Positions 1 to 14,299 of a DNA stretch of 64,000 nt are shown here, in pieces. The position numbers and the translations under genes are program-made. Within the stretch, counting starts at the first letter, position 1; each line of letters starts with the position of its first letter. This stretch comes from Rhytidiadelphus loreus (taxonomy: Eukaryota > Streptophyta > Bryopsida > Hypnales > Hylocomiaceae): assembly GCA_947034895.1 (NCBI GenBank), contig OX344763.1:67661093-67725092 (forward strand), written 5' to 3'. The notes under the pieces are model-generated. The model saw only the letters and a program-made list of their open reading frames with translations, was not told the origin of the DNA and did not search any database.

Positions 1-3000
1 AAGCAAGAAGCTGCCCTGTACTTTGATGTCTAAAAAAATATAAAGTCATGAAATTCACGTTGGGAACTAATGGCAAACATGTTGTCGGAGTTCCAATTAC
101 TCGTGAACACAAGTTTTCATAAATACATGCAAGTGGTGGTCACATGGAATGACTTTATTTTGAAACACAAATTTAAAGCAAGAAGCTGCCCTGTACTTTG
201 ATGTCCAAAAATATATAAAGTCATGAAATTCACGTTGGGAACTAATGCCAAACATGTTGTCGAAGTTGCAATTACTCGTGAATGCAAGAATTCATAAAAA
301 CATGCAAGTGGTGGTCACTTCGAATGACCTTATCTTTGAAACACAAATTTAAAGCAAGAAGCTGCCCTGTACTTTGATGTCCAAAAAAATATAGAGTCAT
401 GAAATTCACGTTGGGAACTAATGGCAAACATGTTGTCGAAGTTGCAATTACTCGTGATTACAAGAATTCAAAAAAGCATGCAAGTGGTGGTCACTTGGAA
501 TGAGCTTATTTTGAAACACAAATTTAAAGCAAGAAGCTGCCCTGTACTTTGATGTCCAAAAAAATATAAAGTCATGAAATTCATGTTGGGAACTCATGGC
601 AAACATGTTGTCGAAGTTGCAATTACTCGTGATTACAAGAATTCAAAAAAACATGCAAGTGGTGGTCACATGGAATGAGCTTATTTTGAAACACAAATTT
701 AAAGCAAGAAGCTGCCCTGTACTTTGATGTCCAAAAAAATATAAAGCCATGAAATTCACGTTGGGAACTAATGGCAAACATGTTGTCGAAGTTGCAATTA
801 CTCGTGATTACAAGAATTCAAAAAAGCATGCAAGTGGTGGTCACTTGGAATGAGCTTATTTTGAAACACAAATTTAAAGCAAGAAGCTGCCCTGTACTTT
901 GATGTCCAAAAAAATATAAAGTCATGAAATTCACGTTGGGAACAAGTGGCAAACATGTTGTCGAAGTTGCAATTACTCGTGATTACAAGTATTCAAAAAA
1001 GCATGCAAGTGGTGGTCACTTGGAATGACCTTATTTTGAAACACAAATTTAAAGCAAGAAGCTGCCCTGTACTTTGATGTCCAAAAAAATATAAAGCCAT
1101 GAAATTCACGTTGGGAACTAATGGCAAACATGTTGTCGGAGTTCCAATTACTCGTGAACACAAGTTTTCATAAATACATGCAAGTGGTGGTCACATGGAA
1201 TGACTTTATTTTGAAACACAAATTTAAAGCAAGAAGCTGCCCTGTACTTTGATGTCCAAAAAAATATAAAGTCATGAAATTCACGTGGGGAACAAATGGG
1301 AAACATGTTTTCGAAGTTGCAATTATTCGTGAACACAAGAATTCGAAAAAACATGCAAGTGGTGGTCACTTGGAATGACCTTTTCTTTTAAACACAAATT
1401 TAGAGCAAGAAGTTGTCCTGTACTTTGATGTCCAAAAAAATATAAAGTCATGAAATTCACGTGGGGAACAAATGGGAAACATGTTGTCGGAGTTCCAATT
1501 ACTCGTGAACACAAGTTTCCATAAATACATGCAAGTGGTGGTCACATGGAATGACCTTATTTTGAAACACAAATTTAAAGCAAGAAGCTGCCCTGTACTT
1601 TGATGTCCAAAAAAATATAAAGTCATGAAATTCACGTGGGGAACAAATGGGAAACATGTTTTCGAAGTTCCAATTACTCGTGAACACAAGTTTCCATAAA
1701 TACATGCAAGTGGTGGTCACATGGAATGACCTTATTTTGAAACACAAATTTAAAGCAAGAAGCTGCCCTGTACTTTGATGTCCAAAAAAATATAAAGTCA
1801 TGAAATTCACGTGGGGAACAAATGGGAAACATGTTTTCGAAGTTGCAATTACTCGTGAACGCAAGAATTCATAAAAACATGCAAGTGGTGGTCACTTGGA
1901 ATGAGCTTATTTTGAAACACAAATTTAAAGCAAGAAGCTGCCCTGTACTTTGATGTCCAAAAATATATAAAGTCATGAAATTCACATTGGGAACTAATGG
2001 CAAACATGTTGTGGAAGTTGCAATTACTCGTGAACACAAGAACTCATAAAAACATGCAAGTGGTGGTCACTTGGAATGACCTTTTTTTTGAAACACAAAT
2101 TTAAAGCAAGAAGCTGCCCTGTACTTTGATGTCCAAAAAAATATAAAGTCATGAAATTCACGTGGGGAACAAATGGGAAACATGTTTTCGAAGTTCCAAT
2201 TACTCGTGAACACAAGTTTCCATAAATACATGCAAGTGGTGGTCACATGGAATGACCTTATTTTGAAACACAAATTTAAAGCAAGAAGTTGCCCTGTACT
2301 TTGATGTCCAAAAAAATATAAAGCCATGAAATTCACGTTGGGAACTAATGGCAAACATGTTGTCGAAGTTGCAATTACTCGTGATTACAAGAATTCAAAA
2401 AAGCATGCAACTGGTGGTCACTTGGAATGAGCTTATTTTGAAACACAAATTTAAAGCAAGAAGCTGCCCTGTACTTTGATGTCCAAAAAAATATAAAGCC
2501 ATGAAATTCACGTTGGGAACTGATGGCAAACATGTTGTCGAAGTTGCAATTACTCGTGATTACAAGAATTCAAAAAAGCATGCAAGTGGTGGTCACTTGG
2601 AATGAGCTTATTTTGAAACACAAATTTAAAGCAAGAAGCTGCCCTGTACTTTGATGTCCAAAAAAATATAAAGTCATGAAATTCATGTTGGGAACTCATG
2701 GCAAACATGTTGTCGAAGTTGCAATTACTCGTGATTACAAGAATTCAAAAAAGCATGCAAGTGGTGGTCACATGGAATGAGCTTATTTTGAAACACAAAT
2801 TTAAAGCAAGAAGCTGCCCTGTACTTTGATGTCCAAAAAAATATAAAGTCATGAAATTCACATTGGGAACTAATGGCAAACATGTTGTCGGAGTTCCAAT
2901 TACTCGTGAACACAAGTTTTCATAAATACATGCAAGTGGTGGTCACATGGAATGACTTTATTTTGAAACACAAATTTAAAGCAAGAAGCTGCCCTGTACT

Positions 3001-4900
3001 TTGATGTCCAAAAAAATATAAAGTCATGAAATTCACGTGGGGAACAAATGGGAAACATGTTTTCGAAGTTGCAATTACTCGTGAACGCAAGAATTCATAA
3101 AAACATGCAAGTGGTGGTCACTTGGAATGAGCTTATTTTGAAACACAAATTTAAAGCAAGAAGCTGCCCTGTACTTTGATGTCCAAAAAAATATAAAGCC
3201 ATGAAATTCACGTTGGGAACTAATGCAAACATGTTGTCGAAGTTGCAATTACTCGTGATTACAAGAATTCAAAAAAGCATGCAAGTGGTGGTCACTTGGA
3301 ATGAGCTTATTTTGAAACACAAATTTAAAGCAAGAAGCTGCCCTATACTTTGATGTCCAAAAAAATATAAAGTCATGAAATTCATGTTGGGAACTCATGG
3401 CAAACATGTTGTCGAAGTTGCAATTACTCGTGATTACAAGAATTCAAAAAAGCATGCAAGTGGTGGTCACATGGAATGAGCTTATTTTGAAACACAAATT
3501 TAAAGCAAGAAGCTGCCCTGTACTTTGATGTCCAAAAAAATATAAAGTCATGAAATTCACGTTGGGAACTAATGGCAAACATGTTGTCGGAGTTCCAATT
3601 ACTCGTGAACACAAGTTTTCATAAATACATGCAAGTGGTGGTCACATGGAATGACTTTATTTTGAAACACAAATTTAAAGCAAGAAGCTGCCCTGTACTT
3701 TGATGTCCAAAAAAATATAAAGTCATGAAATTCACGTGGGGAACAAATGGGAAACATGTTTTCGAAGTTCCAATTACTCGTGAATACAAGTTTCCATAAA
3801 TACATGCAAGTGGTGGTCACATGGAATGACCTTATTTTGAAACACAAATTTAAAGCAAGAAGCTGCCCTGTACTTTGATGTCCAAAAAAATATAAAGTCA
3901 TGAAATTCACGTGGGGAACAAATGGGAAACATGTTTTCGAAGTTGCAATTACTCGTGAACGCAAGAATTCATAAAAACATGCAAGTGGTGGTCACTTGGA
4001 ATGAGCTTATTTTGAAACACAAATTTAAGGCAAGAAGCTGCCCTGTACTTTGATGTCCAAAAAAATATAAAGCCATGAAATTCACGTTGGGAACTAATGG
4101 CAAACATGTTGTCGAAGTTGCAATTACTCGTGATTACAAGAATTCAAAAAAGCATGCAAGTGGTGGTCACTTGGAATGAGCTTATTTTGAAACACAAATT
4201 TAAAGCAAGAAGCTGCCCTGTACTTTGATGTCCAAAAAAATATAAAGTCATGAAATTCATGTTGGGAACTCATGGCAAACATGTTGTCGAAGTTGCAATT
4301 ACTCGTGATTACAAGAATTCAAAAAAACATGCAAGTGGTGGTCACATGGAATGAGCTTATTTTGAAACACAAATTTAAAGCAAGAAGCTGCCCTGTACTT
4401 TGATGTCCAAAAAAATATAAAGCCATGAAATTCACGTTGGGAACTAATGGCAAACATGTTGTCGAAGTTGCAATTACTCGTGATTACAAGAATTCAAAAA
4501 AGCATGCAAGTGGTGGTCACTTGGAATGAGCCTATTTTGAAACACAAATTTAAAGCAAGAAGCTGCCCTGTACTTTGATGTCCAAAAAAATATAAAGTCA
4601 TGAAATTCACGTTGGGAACAAGTGGCAAACATGTTGTCGAAGTTGCAATTACTCGTGATTACAAGAATTCGAAAAAACATGCAAGTGGTGGTCACTTGGA
4701 ATGAGCTTATTTTGAAACACAAATTTAAAGCAAGAAGCTGCCCTGTACTTTGATGTCCAAAAAAATATAAAGCCATGAAATTCACGTTGGGAACTAATGG
4801 CAAACATGTTGTCGGAGTTCCAATTACTCGTGAACACAAGTTTTCATAAATACATGCAAGTGGTGGTCACATGGAATGACTTTATTTTGAAACACAAATT
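1..4900. repeat. Domain 1: divergent satellite subfamily, mostly 175-bp monomers
   Basis: Monomers are marked by TTTAAAGCAAGAAGCTGCC, a TTATTTT tract instead of T8-T9, and two alternating variants. One has CGTGATTACAAG followed by AAAAAAGCATG and GAGCTTATTTTG. The other has GAGTTCCAATTAC, CAAGTTTTCATAAATAC and GTCACATGG, and lacks the EcoRI site. A rare TCATGTTGGGAACTCATGG variant recurs at about 581, 2,683, 3,382 and 4,257, giving offsets of 2,102, 699 and 875 bp (12-, 4- and 5-mer). Local multimeric duplication is therefore present but short-ranged. A 174-bp copy near 3,225 has lost one G (AATGCAAAC). Confidence 0.8.
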
Positions 4901-4949
4901 TAAAGCGAGAAGCTGCCCTGTACTTTGATGTCCAAAAATATATAAAGTC

Positions 4950-7900
4950 ATGAAATTCACGTTGGGAACTAATGCCAAACATGTTGTCGAAGTTGCAATT
5001 ACTCGTGAATGCAAGAATTCAAAAAAACATGCACGTGGTGGTCACTTCGAATGACCTTTTTTTTTATACACAAATTTAACGCAAGAAGCTGCCCTATACT
5101 TTGATGTCCAAAAAAATATAAAGTCATGAAATTCACGTTGGGAACTAATGCCAAACATGTTGTCGAAGTTGCAATTACTCGTGAATGCAAGAATTCATAA
5201 AAACATGCAAGTGGTGGTCACTTCGAATGACCTTATCTCTGAAACACAAATTTAAAGCAAGAAGCTGCCCTGTACTTTGATGTCCAAAGAAATATAAAGT
5301 CATGAAATTCACGTTGGGAACTAATGCCAAACATGTTGTCGAAGTTGCAATTACTCGTGATTACAAGAATTCAAAAAAGCATGCAAGTGGTGGTCACTTG
5401 GAATGAGCTTATTTTGAAACACAAATTTAAAGCAAGAAGCTGCCCTGTACTTTGATGTCCAAAAAAATATAAAGTCATGAAACTCACATTGGGAACTAAT
5501 GGCAAACATGTTGTCGGAGTTCCAATTACTCGTGAACACAAGTTTTCATAAATACATGCAAGTGGTGGTCACATGGAATGACTTTATTTTGAAACACAAA
5601 TTTAAAGCAAGAAGCTGCCCTGTACTTTAATGTCCAAAAAAATATAAAGTCATGAAATTCACGTGGGGAACAAATGGGAAACATGTTTTCGAAGTTCCAA
5701 TTACTCGTGAACACAAGTTTCCATAAATACATGCAAGTGGTGGTCACATGGAATGACCTTATTTTGGAACACAAATTTAAAGCAAGAAGCTGCCCTGTAC
5801 TTTGATGTCCAAAAAAATATAAAGCCATGAAATTCACGTTGGGAACTAATGGCAAACATGTTGTCGAAGTTGCAATTACTCGTGAATGCAAGAATTCAAA
5901 AAAACATGCAAGTGGTGGTCACTTCGAATGACCTTTTTTTTTATACACAAATTTAACGCAAGAAGCTGCCCTATACTTTGATGTCCAAAAAAATATAAAG
6001 TCATGAAATTCACGTTGGGAACTAATGCCAAACATGTTGTCGAAGTTGCATTTACTCGTGAATGCAAGAATTCATAAAAACATGCAAGTGGTGGTCACTT
6101 CGAATGACCTTTTCTTTGAAACACAAATTTAACGCAAGAAGCTGCCCTGTACTTTGATGTCCAAAAAAATATAAAGTCATGAAATTCACGTTGGGAACTA
6201 ATGCCAAACATGTTGTCGAAGTTGCAATTACTCGTGAACACAAGAATTCAAAAAAATATGCAAGTGGTGGTCAGTTGGAATAACCTTTTTTTTGGAAACA
6301 CAAATTTAACGCAAGAACCTGCCATATACTTTGATGTTTAAGAAAATATAATGTCATGAAATTCAAGTTGGGAAGAAATGGGAAACATGTTGTCGAAGTT
6401 GCAATTACTCGTGAACACAGGAATTCATAAAAACATGCAAGTGGTGGTCACTTGGAATGACCTTTTTTTTGAAACACAAATTTAAACCAAGAAGCTGCCA
6501 TGTACTTTGATGTCCAAAAAATATAAAGTCATGAAATTCACGTTGGGAACTAATGGCAAACATGTTGTCGAAGTTGCAATTACTCGTGAACACAAGAATT
6601 CATAATAACATGCAAGTGGTGGTCACTTGGAATGACCTTATTTTGAAACACAAATTGAACGCAAGAAGTTGCCTTGTACTTTGTTGTCCAAAAAAATATA
6701 AAGTCATGAAATTCACGTTGGGAACTAATGCCAAACATGTTGTCGAAGTTGCAATTACTTGTGAATGCAAGAATTCAAAAAAACATGCAAGTGGTGGTCA
6801 CTTCGAATGACCTTATTTTGAAACACAAATTCAACGCAAGAAGTTGCCCTCTACTTTGATGTCCAAAAAAATATAAAGTCATGAAATTCACGTTGGGAAC
6901 TAATGCCAAACATGTTGTCGAAGTTGCAATTACTCGTGAACACAAGAATTCATAATAACATGCATTTGGTGGTCACTTGGAATGACCTTATTTTGAAACA
7001 CAAATTCAACGCAAGAAGTTGCCCTCTACTTTGATGTCCAAAAAAATATAAAGTCATGAAATTCACGTTGGGAACTAATGCCAAACATGTTGTCGAAGTT
7101 GCAATTACTCGTGAATGCAAGAATTCATAATATAATGCAAGTGGTGGTCACTTGGAATGACCTTATTTTGAAACACAAATTCAACGCAAGAAGTTGCCCT
7201 CTACTTTGATGTCCAAAAAAATATAAAGTCATGAAATTCACGTTGGGAACTAATGCCAAACATGTTGTCGAAGTTGCAATTACTCGTGAATGCAAGAATT
7301 CATAATATAATGCAAGTGGTGGTCACTTGGAATGACCTTATTTTGAAACACAAATTCAACGCAAGAGGCTGCGCTATACTTTGATGTCCAAAAAAATATA
7401 AAGTCATGAAATTCACGTTGGGAACTAATGCCAAACATGTTGTCGAAGTTGCAATTACTCGTGAACACAAGAACTCATAAAAACATACAAGTGGTGGTCA
7501 CTTCGAATGACCTTTTTTTTTAAACACAAATTTAACGCTAGAAGCAGCCCTATACTTTGATGTCCAAAAAAATATAAAGTCATGAAATTCACGTTGGGAA
7601 CTAATGCCAAACATGTTGTCGAAGTTGCAATTACTCGTGAATGCATGAATTCATAAAAACATGCAAGTGGTGGTCACTTGGAATGACCTTTTTTTTGAAA
7701 CACAAATTTAACGCAAGAAGCTGCCCTGTACTTTGATGTCCAAAAAAATATAAAGTCATGAAATTCACGTTGGGAACTAATGGCAGACATATTGTCGAAG
7801 TTGCAATTACTCGTGAACACAAGAATTCAAAAAAATATGCAAGTGGTGGTCACTTGGAATGACCTTTTTCTTTAAACACAAATTTAACGCAAGAAGTTGC

Positions 7901-9030
7901 CCTGTACTTTGATGTATAAAAAAATATAAAGTCATGAAATTCACGTTGGGAATAAATGGAAAACATGTTGTCGAAGTTGCAATTACTCGTGAACACAAGA
8001 ATTCATAAAAACATGCAAGTTGTGGTCACTTGGAATGACCTTATTTTGAAATACAAATTTAAAGCAAAAATTTGCTCTGTGCTTTGATGTCCAAAAAAAT
8101 ATAAAGTCATGAAATTCACGTTGGGAACTAATGGCAAACATGTTGTCGAAGTTGTAGTCATTCGTGAACACAAGAATTCAAATAAACATGCAAGTGGTGG
8201 TCACTTCGACTGACCTTTTTTTTGAAACACAAATTTAACACAAGAAGCTGCCCTATACTTTGAAGTCCAAAAAAATATAAAGTCATTAAATTCACGTTGG
8301 GAACTAATGGGAAACATGTTTTGGAAGTTGCAATTACTTGTGAACACAAGAATTCATAATAACATGCAAGTGGTGGTCACTTGGAATGACATTATTTTGA
8401 AACACAAATTCAACGCAAGAAGTTGCCCTGTACTTTGAAGTCCAAAAAAATATGAAGTCATGAAATTCAAGTTGGGAAGAAATGGGAAACATGTTTTGGA
8501 AGTTGCAATTACTCGTGAACACAGGAATTCATAAAAACATGCAAGTGGTGGTCACTTGGAATGACCTTTTTTTTGAAACACAAATTCAACGCAAGAAGCT
8601 GCCCTATACTTTGATGTCCAAAGAAATATAAAGTCATGAAATTCACGTTGGGAACTAATGCCAAACATGTTGTCGAAGTTGCAATTACTCGTGAACACAA
8701 GAATTCATAAAAACATGCAAGTGGTGGTCACTTGAAATGACCTTTTTTTTGAAACACAAATTCAACGCAAGAAGCTGCCCTATACTTTGATGTCCAAAGA
8801 AATATAAAGTCATGAAATTCACGTTGGGAACTAATGCCAAACATGTTGTCGAAGTTGCAATTACTCGTGAACACAAGAATTCATAAAAACATGCAAGTGG
8901 TGGTCACTTGAAATGACCTTTTTTTTGAAACACAAATTTAACGCAAGAAGCTGCCCTGTACTTTGATGTCCAAAGAAATATAAAGTCATGAAATTCACGT
9001 TGGGAACTAATGCCAAACATGTTGTCGAAG
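4950..9030. repeat. Tandem duplication, copy 1 (~23 monomers)
   Basis: This block matches the following one at a constant offset of 4,038 bp in its first part (for example 4,999 with 9,037, 5,351 with 9,389, 6,052 with 10,090 and 6,405 with 10,443). In its second part the offset is 4,213 bp (7,280 with 11,493, 7,983 with 12,196, 8,861 with 13,074). Private variants are shared, including the ATACACAAATTTAACGC monomer near 5,067, GACATATTG near 7,785 and TTAGTCATT-type changes near 8,155. The left limit is set by divergence around 4,830-4,950. Confidence 0.85.
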
Positions 9031-12000
9031 TTGCAATTACTCGTGAATGCAAGAATTCAAAAAAACATGCACGTGGTGGTCACTTCGAATGACCTTTTTT
9101 TTTATACACAAATTTAACGCAAGAAGCTGCCCTATACTTTGATGTCCAAAAAAATATAAAGTCATGAAATTCACGTTGGGAACTAATGCCAAACATGTTG
9201 TCGAAGTTGCAATTACTCGTGAATGCAAGAATTCATAAAAACATGCAAGTGGTGGTCACTTCGAATGACCTTATCTCTGAAACACAAATTTAAAGCAAGA
9301 AGCTGCCCTGTACTTTGATGTCCAAAGAAATATAAAGTCATGAAATTCACGTTGGGAACTAATGCCAAACATGTTGTCGAAGTTGCAATTACTCGTGATT
9401 ACAAGAATTCAAAAAAGCATGCAAGTGGTGGTCACTTGGAATGAGCTTATTTTGAAACACAAATTTAAAGCAAGAAGCTGCCCTGTACTTTGATGTCCAA
9501 AAAAATATAAAGTCATGAAACTCACATTGGGAACTAATGGCAAACATGTTGTCGGAGTTCCAATTACTCGTGAACACAAGTTTTCATAAATACATGCAAG
9601 TGGTGGTCACATGGAATGACTTTATTTTGAAACACAAATTTAAAGCAAGAAGCTGCCCTGTACTTTAATGTCCAAAAAAATATAAAGTCATGAAATTCAC
9701 GTGGGGAACAAATGGGAAACATGTTTTCGAAGTTCCAATTACTCGTGAACACAAGTTTCCATAAATACATGCAAGTGGTGGTCACATGGAATGACCTTAT
9801 TTTGGAACACAAATTTAAAGCAAGAAGCTGCCCTGTACTTTGATGTCCAAAAAAATATAAAGCCATGAAATTCACGTTGGGAACTAATGCCAAACATGTT
9901 GTCGAAGTTGCAATTACTCGTGAATGCAAGAATTCAAAAAAACATGCAAGTGGTGGTCACTTCGAATGACCTTTTTTTTTATACACAAATTTAACGCAAG
10001 AAGCTGCCCTATACTTTGATGTCCAAAAAAATATAAAGTCATGAAATTCACGTTGGGAACTAATGCCAAACATGTTGTCGAAGTTGCATTTACTCGTGAA
10101 TGCAAGAATTCATAAAAACATGCAAGTGGTGGTCACTTCGAATGACCTTTTCTTTGAAACACAAATTTAACGCAAGAAGCTGCCCTGTACTTTGATGTCC
10201 AAAAAAATATAAAGTCATGAAATTCACGTTGGGAACTAATGCCAAACATGTTGTCGAAGTTGCAATTACTCGTGAACACAAGAATTCAAAAAAATATGCA
10301 AGTGGTGGTCAGTTGGAATAACCTTTTTTTTGGAAACACAAATTTAACGCAAGAACCTGCCATATACTTTGATGTTTAAGAAAATATAATGTCATGAAAT
10401 TCAAGTTGGGAAGAAATGGGAAACATGTTGTCGAAGTTGCAATTACTCGTGAACACAGGAATTCATAAAAACATGCAAGTGGTGGTCACTTGGAATGACC
10501 TTTTTTTTGAAACACAAATTTAAACCAAGAAGCTGCCATGTACTTTGATGTCCAAAAAATATAAAGTCATGAAATTCACGTTGGGAACTAATGGCAAACA
10601 TGTTGTCGAAGTTGCAATTACTCGTGAACACAAGAATTCATAATAACATGCAAGTGGTGGTCACTTGGAATGACCTTATTTTGAAACACAAATTCAACGC
10701 AAGAAGTTGCCCTCTACTTTGATGTCCAAAAAAATATAAAGTCATGAAATTCACGTTGGGAACTAATGCCAAACATGTTGTCGAAGTTGCAATTACTCGT
10801 GAACACAAGAATTCATAATAACATGCATTTGGTGGTCACTTGGAATGACCTTATTTTGAAACACAAATTGAACGCAAGAAGTTGCCTTGTACTTTGTTGT
10901 CCAAAAAAATATAAAGTCATGAAATTCACGTTGGGAACTAATGCCAAACATGTTGTCGAAGTTGCAATTACTTGTGAATGCAAGAATTCAAAAAAACATG
11001 CAAGTGGTGGTCACTTCGAATGACCTTATTTTGAAACACAAATTCAACGCAAGAAGTTGCCCTCTACTTTGATGTCCAAAAAAATATAAAGTCATGAAAT
11101 TCACGTTGGGAACTAATGCCAAACATGTTGTCGAAGTTGCAATTACTCGTGAACACAAGAATTCATAATAACATGCATTTGGTGGTCACTTGGAATGACC
11201 TTATTTTGAAACACAAATTCAACGCAAGAAGTTGCCCTCTACTTTGATGTCCAAAAAAATATAAAGTCATGAAATTCACGTTGGGAACTAATGCCAAACA
11301 TGTTGTCGAAGTTGCAATTACTCGTGAATGCAAGAATTCATAATATAATGCAAGTGGTGGTCACTTGGAATGACCTTATTTTGAAACACAAATTCAACGC
11401 AAGAAGTTGCCCTCTACTTTGATGTCCAAAAAAATATAAAGTCATGAAATTCACGTTGGGAACTAATGCCAAACATGTTGTCGAAGTTGCAATTACTCGT
11501 GAATGCAAGAATTCATAATATAATGCAAGTGGTGGTCACTTGGAATGACCTTATTTTGAAACACAAATTCAACGCAAGAGGCTGCGCTATACTTTGATGT
11601 CCAAAAAAATATAAAGTCATGAAATTCACGTTGGGAACTAATGCCAAACATGTTGTCGAAGTTGCAATTACTCGTGAACACAAGAACTCATAAAAACATA
11701 CAAGTGGTGGTCACTTCGAATGACCTTTTTTTTTAAACACAAATTTAACGCTAGAAGCAGCCCTATACTTTGATGTCCAAAAAAATATAAAGTCATGAAA
11801 TTCACGTTGGGAACTAATGCCAAACATGTTGTCGAAGTTGCAATTACTCGTGAATGCATGAATTCATAAAAACATGCAAGTGGTGGTCACTTGGAATGAC
11901 CTTTTTTTTGAAACACAAATTTAACGCAAGAAGCTGCCCTGTACTTTGATGTCCAAAAAAATATAAAGTCATGAAATTCACGTTGGGAACTAATGGCAGA

Positions 12001-13260
12001 CATATTGTCGAAGTTGCAATTACTCGTGAACACAAGAATTCAAAAAAATATGCAAGTGGTGGTCACTTGGAATGACCTTTTTCTTTAAACACAAATTTAA
12101 CGCAAGAAGTTGCCCTGTACTTTGATGTATAAAAAAATATAAAGTCATGAAATTCACGTTGGGAATAAATGGAAAACATGTTGTCGAAGTTGCAATTACT
12201 CGTGAACACAAGAATTCATAAAAACATGCAAGTTGTGGTCACTTGGAATGACCTTATTTTGAAATACAAATTTAAAGCAAAAATTTGCTCTGTGCTTTGA
12301 TGTCCAAAAAAATATAAAGTCATGAAATTCACGTTGGGAACTAATGGCAAACATGTTGTCGAAGTTGTAGTCATTCGTGAACACAAGAATTCAAATAAAC
12401 ATGCAAGTGGTGGTCACTTCGACTGACCTTTTTTTTGAAACACAAATTTAACACAAGAAGCTGCCCTATACTTTGAAGTCCAAAAAAATATAAAGTCATT
12501 AAATTCACGTTGGGAACTAATGGGAAACATGTTTTGGAAGTTGCAATTACTTGTGAACACAAGAATTCATAATAACATGCAAGTGGTGGTCACTTGGAAT
12601 GACATTATTTTGAAACACAAATTCAACGCAAGAAGTTGCCCTGTACTTTGAAGTCCAAAAAAATATGAAGTCATGAAATTCAAGTTGGGAAGAAATGGGA
12701 AACATGTTTTGGAAGTTGCAATTACTCGTGAACACAGGAATTCATAAAAACATGCAAGTGGTGGTCACTTGGAATGACCTTTTTTTTGAAACACAAATTC
12801 AACGCAAGAAGCTGCCCTATACTTTGATGTCCAAAGAAATATAAAGTCATGAAATTCACGTTGGGAACTAATGCCAAACATGTTGTCGAAGTTGCAATTA
12901 CTCGTGAACACAAGAATTCATAAAAACATGCAAGTGGTGGTCACTTGAAATGACCTTTTTTTTTAAACACAAATTCAACGCAAGAAGCTGCCCTATACTT
13001 TGATGTCCAAAGAAATATAAAGTCATGAAATTCACGTTGGGAACTAATGCCAAACATGTTGTCGAAGTTGCAATTACTCGTGAACACAAGAATTCATAAA
13101 AACATGCAAGTGGTGGTCACTTGAAATGACCTTTTTTTTGAAACACAAATTTAACGCAAGAAGCTGCCCTGTACTTTGATGTCCAAAGAAATATAAAGTC
13201 ATGAAATTCACGTTGGGAACTAATGCCAAACATGTTGTCGAAGTTGCAATTACTCGTGAA
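9030..13260. repeat. Tandem duplication, copy 2 (~24 monomers)
   Basis: Directly adjacent to copy 1 and near-identical to it. The offset jumps from 4,038 to 4,213 bp at about 10.6-10.9 kb, so copy 2 has one more 175-bp monomer than copy 1. Around 10,820 the extra unit carries ATGCATTTGGTGG, a variant also present further on in both copies (6,960 and 11,174). This is best explained by a later unequal exchange inside the block. Other differences are single bases, for example LPLV/LALV-type codon changes near 5,600 and 9,840. Confidence 0.85.
12020..12950. repeat. Segment re-duplicated at +1,230 bp, donor copy
   Basis: This stretch at the end of copy 2 recurs 1,230 bp (7 monomers) downstream: 12,196 with 13,426, 12,371 with 13,601, 12,547 with 13,777 and 12,722 with 13,952. 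It carries the unusual variants TTTAAAGCAAAAATTTGCTC, GTTGTAGTCATTCG and CTTTGAAGTCC. It is therefore the second of three copies of this segment, the first being at about 7.8-8.7 kb. Confidence 0.8.
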
Positions 13261-14180
13261 CACAAGAATTCAAAAAAATATGCAAGTGGTGGTCACTTGG
13301 AATGACCTTTTTCTTTAATCACAAATTTAACGCAAGAAGTTGCCCTGTACTTTGATGTATAAAAAAATATAAAGTCATGAAATTCACGTTGGGAATAAAT
13401 GGAAAACATGTTGTCGAAGTTGCAATTACTCGTGAACACAAGAATTCATAAAAACATGCAAGTAGTGGTCACTTGGAATGACCTTATTTTGAAATACAAA
13501 TTTAAAGCAAAAATTTGCTCTGTGCTTTGATGTCCAAAAAAATATAAAGTCATGAAATTCACGTTGGGAACTAATGGCAAACATGTTGTCGAAGTTGTAG
13601 TCATTCGTGAACACAAGAATTCAAATAAACATGCAAGTGGTGGTCACTTCGACTGACCTTTTTTTTGAAACACAAATTTAACACAAGAAGCTGCCCTATA
13701 CTTTGAAGTCCAAAAAAATATAAAGTCATTAAATTCACGTTGGGAACTAATGGGAAACATGTTTTGGAAGTTGCAATTACTCGTGAACACAAGAATTCAT
13801 AATAACATGCAAGTGGTGGTCACTTGGAATGACATTATTTTGAAACACAAATTCAACGCAAGAAGTTGCCCTGTACTTTGAAGTCCAAAAAAATATGAAG
13901 TCATGAAATTCAAGTTGGGAAGAAATGGGAAACATGTTTTGGAAGTTGCAATTACTCGTGAACACAGGAATTCATAAAAACATGCAAGTGGTGGTCACTT
14001 GGAATGACCTTTTTTTTGAAACACAAATTCAACGCAAGAAGCTGCCCTATACTTTGATGTCCAAAGAAATATAAAGTCATGAAATTCACGTTGGGAACTA
14101 ATGCCAAACATGTTGTCGAAGTTGCAATTACTCGTGAACACAAGAATTCATAAAAACATGCAAGTGGTGGTCACTTGAAA
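13250..14180. repeat. Segment re-duplicated at +1,230 bp, third copy
   Basis: Matches 12,020-12,950 with few differences (for example CAAGTAGTGG here against CAAGTTGTGG, and TTTAATCAC against TTTAAACAC). Immediately downstream the sequence switches to a monomer with GACATATTG (about 14,283), which in the earlier copies lies upstream of this segment. This indicates a rearranged junction near 14.2 kb. Confidence 0.75.
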
Positions 14181-14299
14181 TGACCTTTTTTTTGAAACAC
14201 AAATTTAACGCAAGAAGCTGCCCTGTACTTTGATGTCCAAAAAAATATAAAGTCATGAAATTCACGTTGGGAACTAATGGCAGACATATTGTCGAAGTT

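Noticed and set aside
6553..6810. Plus-strand open frame of 85 codons, with a near copy at 10,766-11,023
   Set aside because: It exists because base changes in two adjacent monomers (AAATTGAACGC, TTGTTGTCC) remove the usual stops. The second copy comes from the large tandem duplication. The translation is repeat-derived with no known motif.
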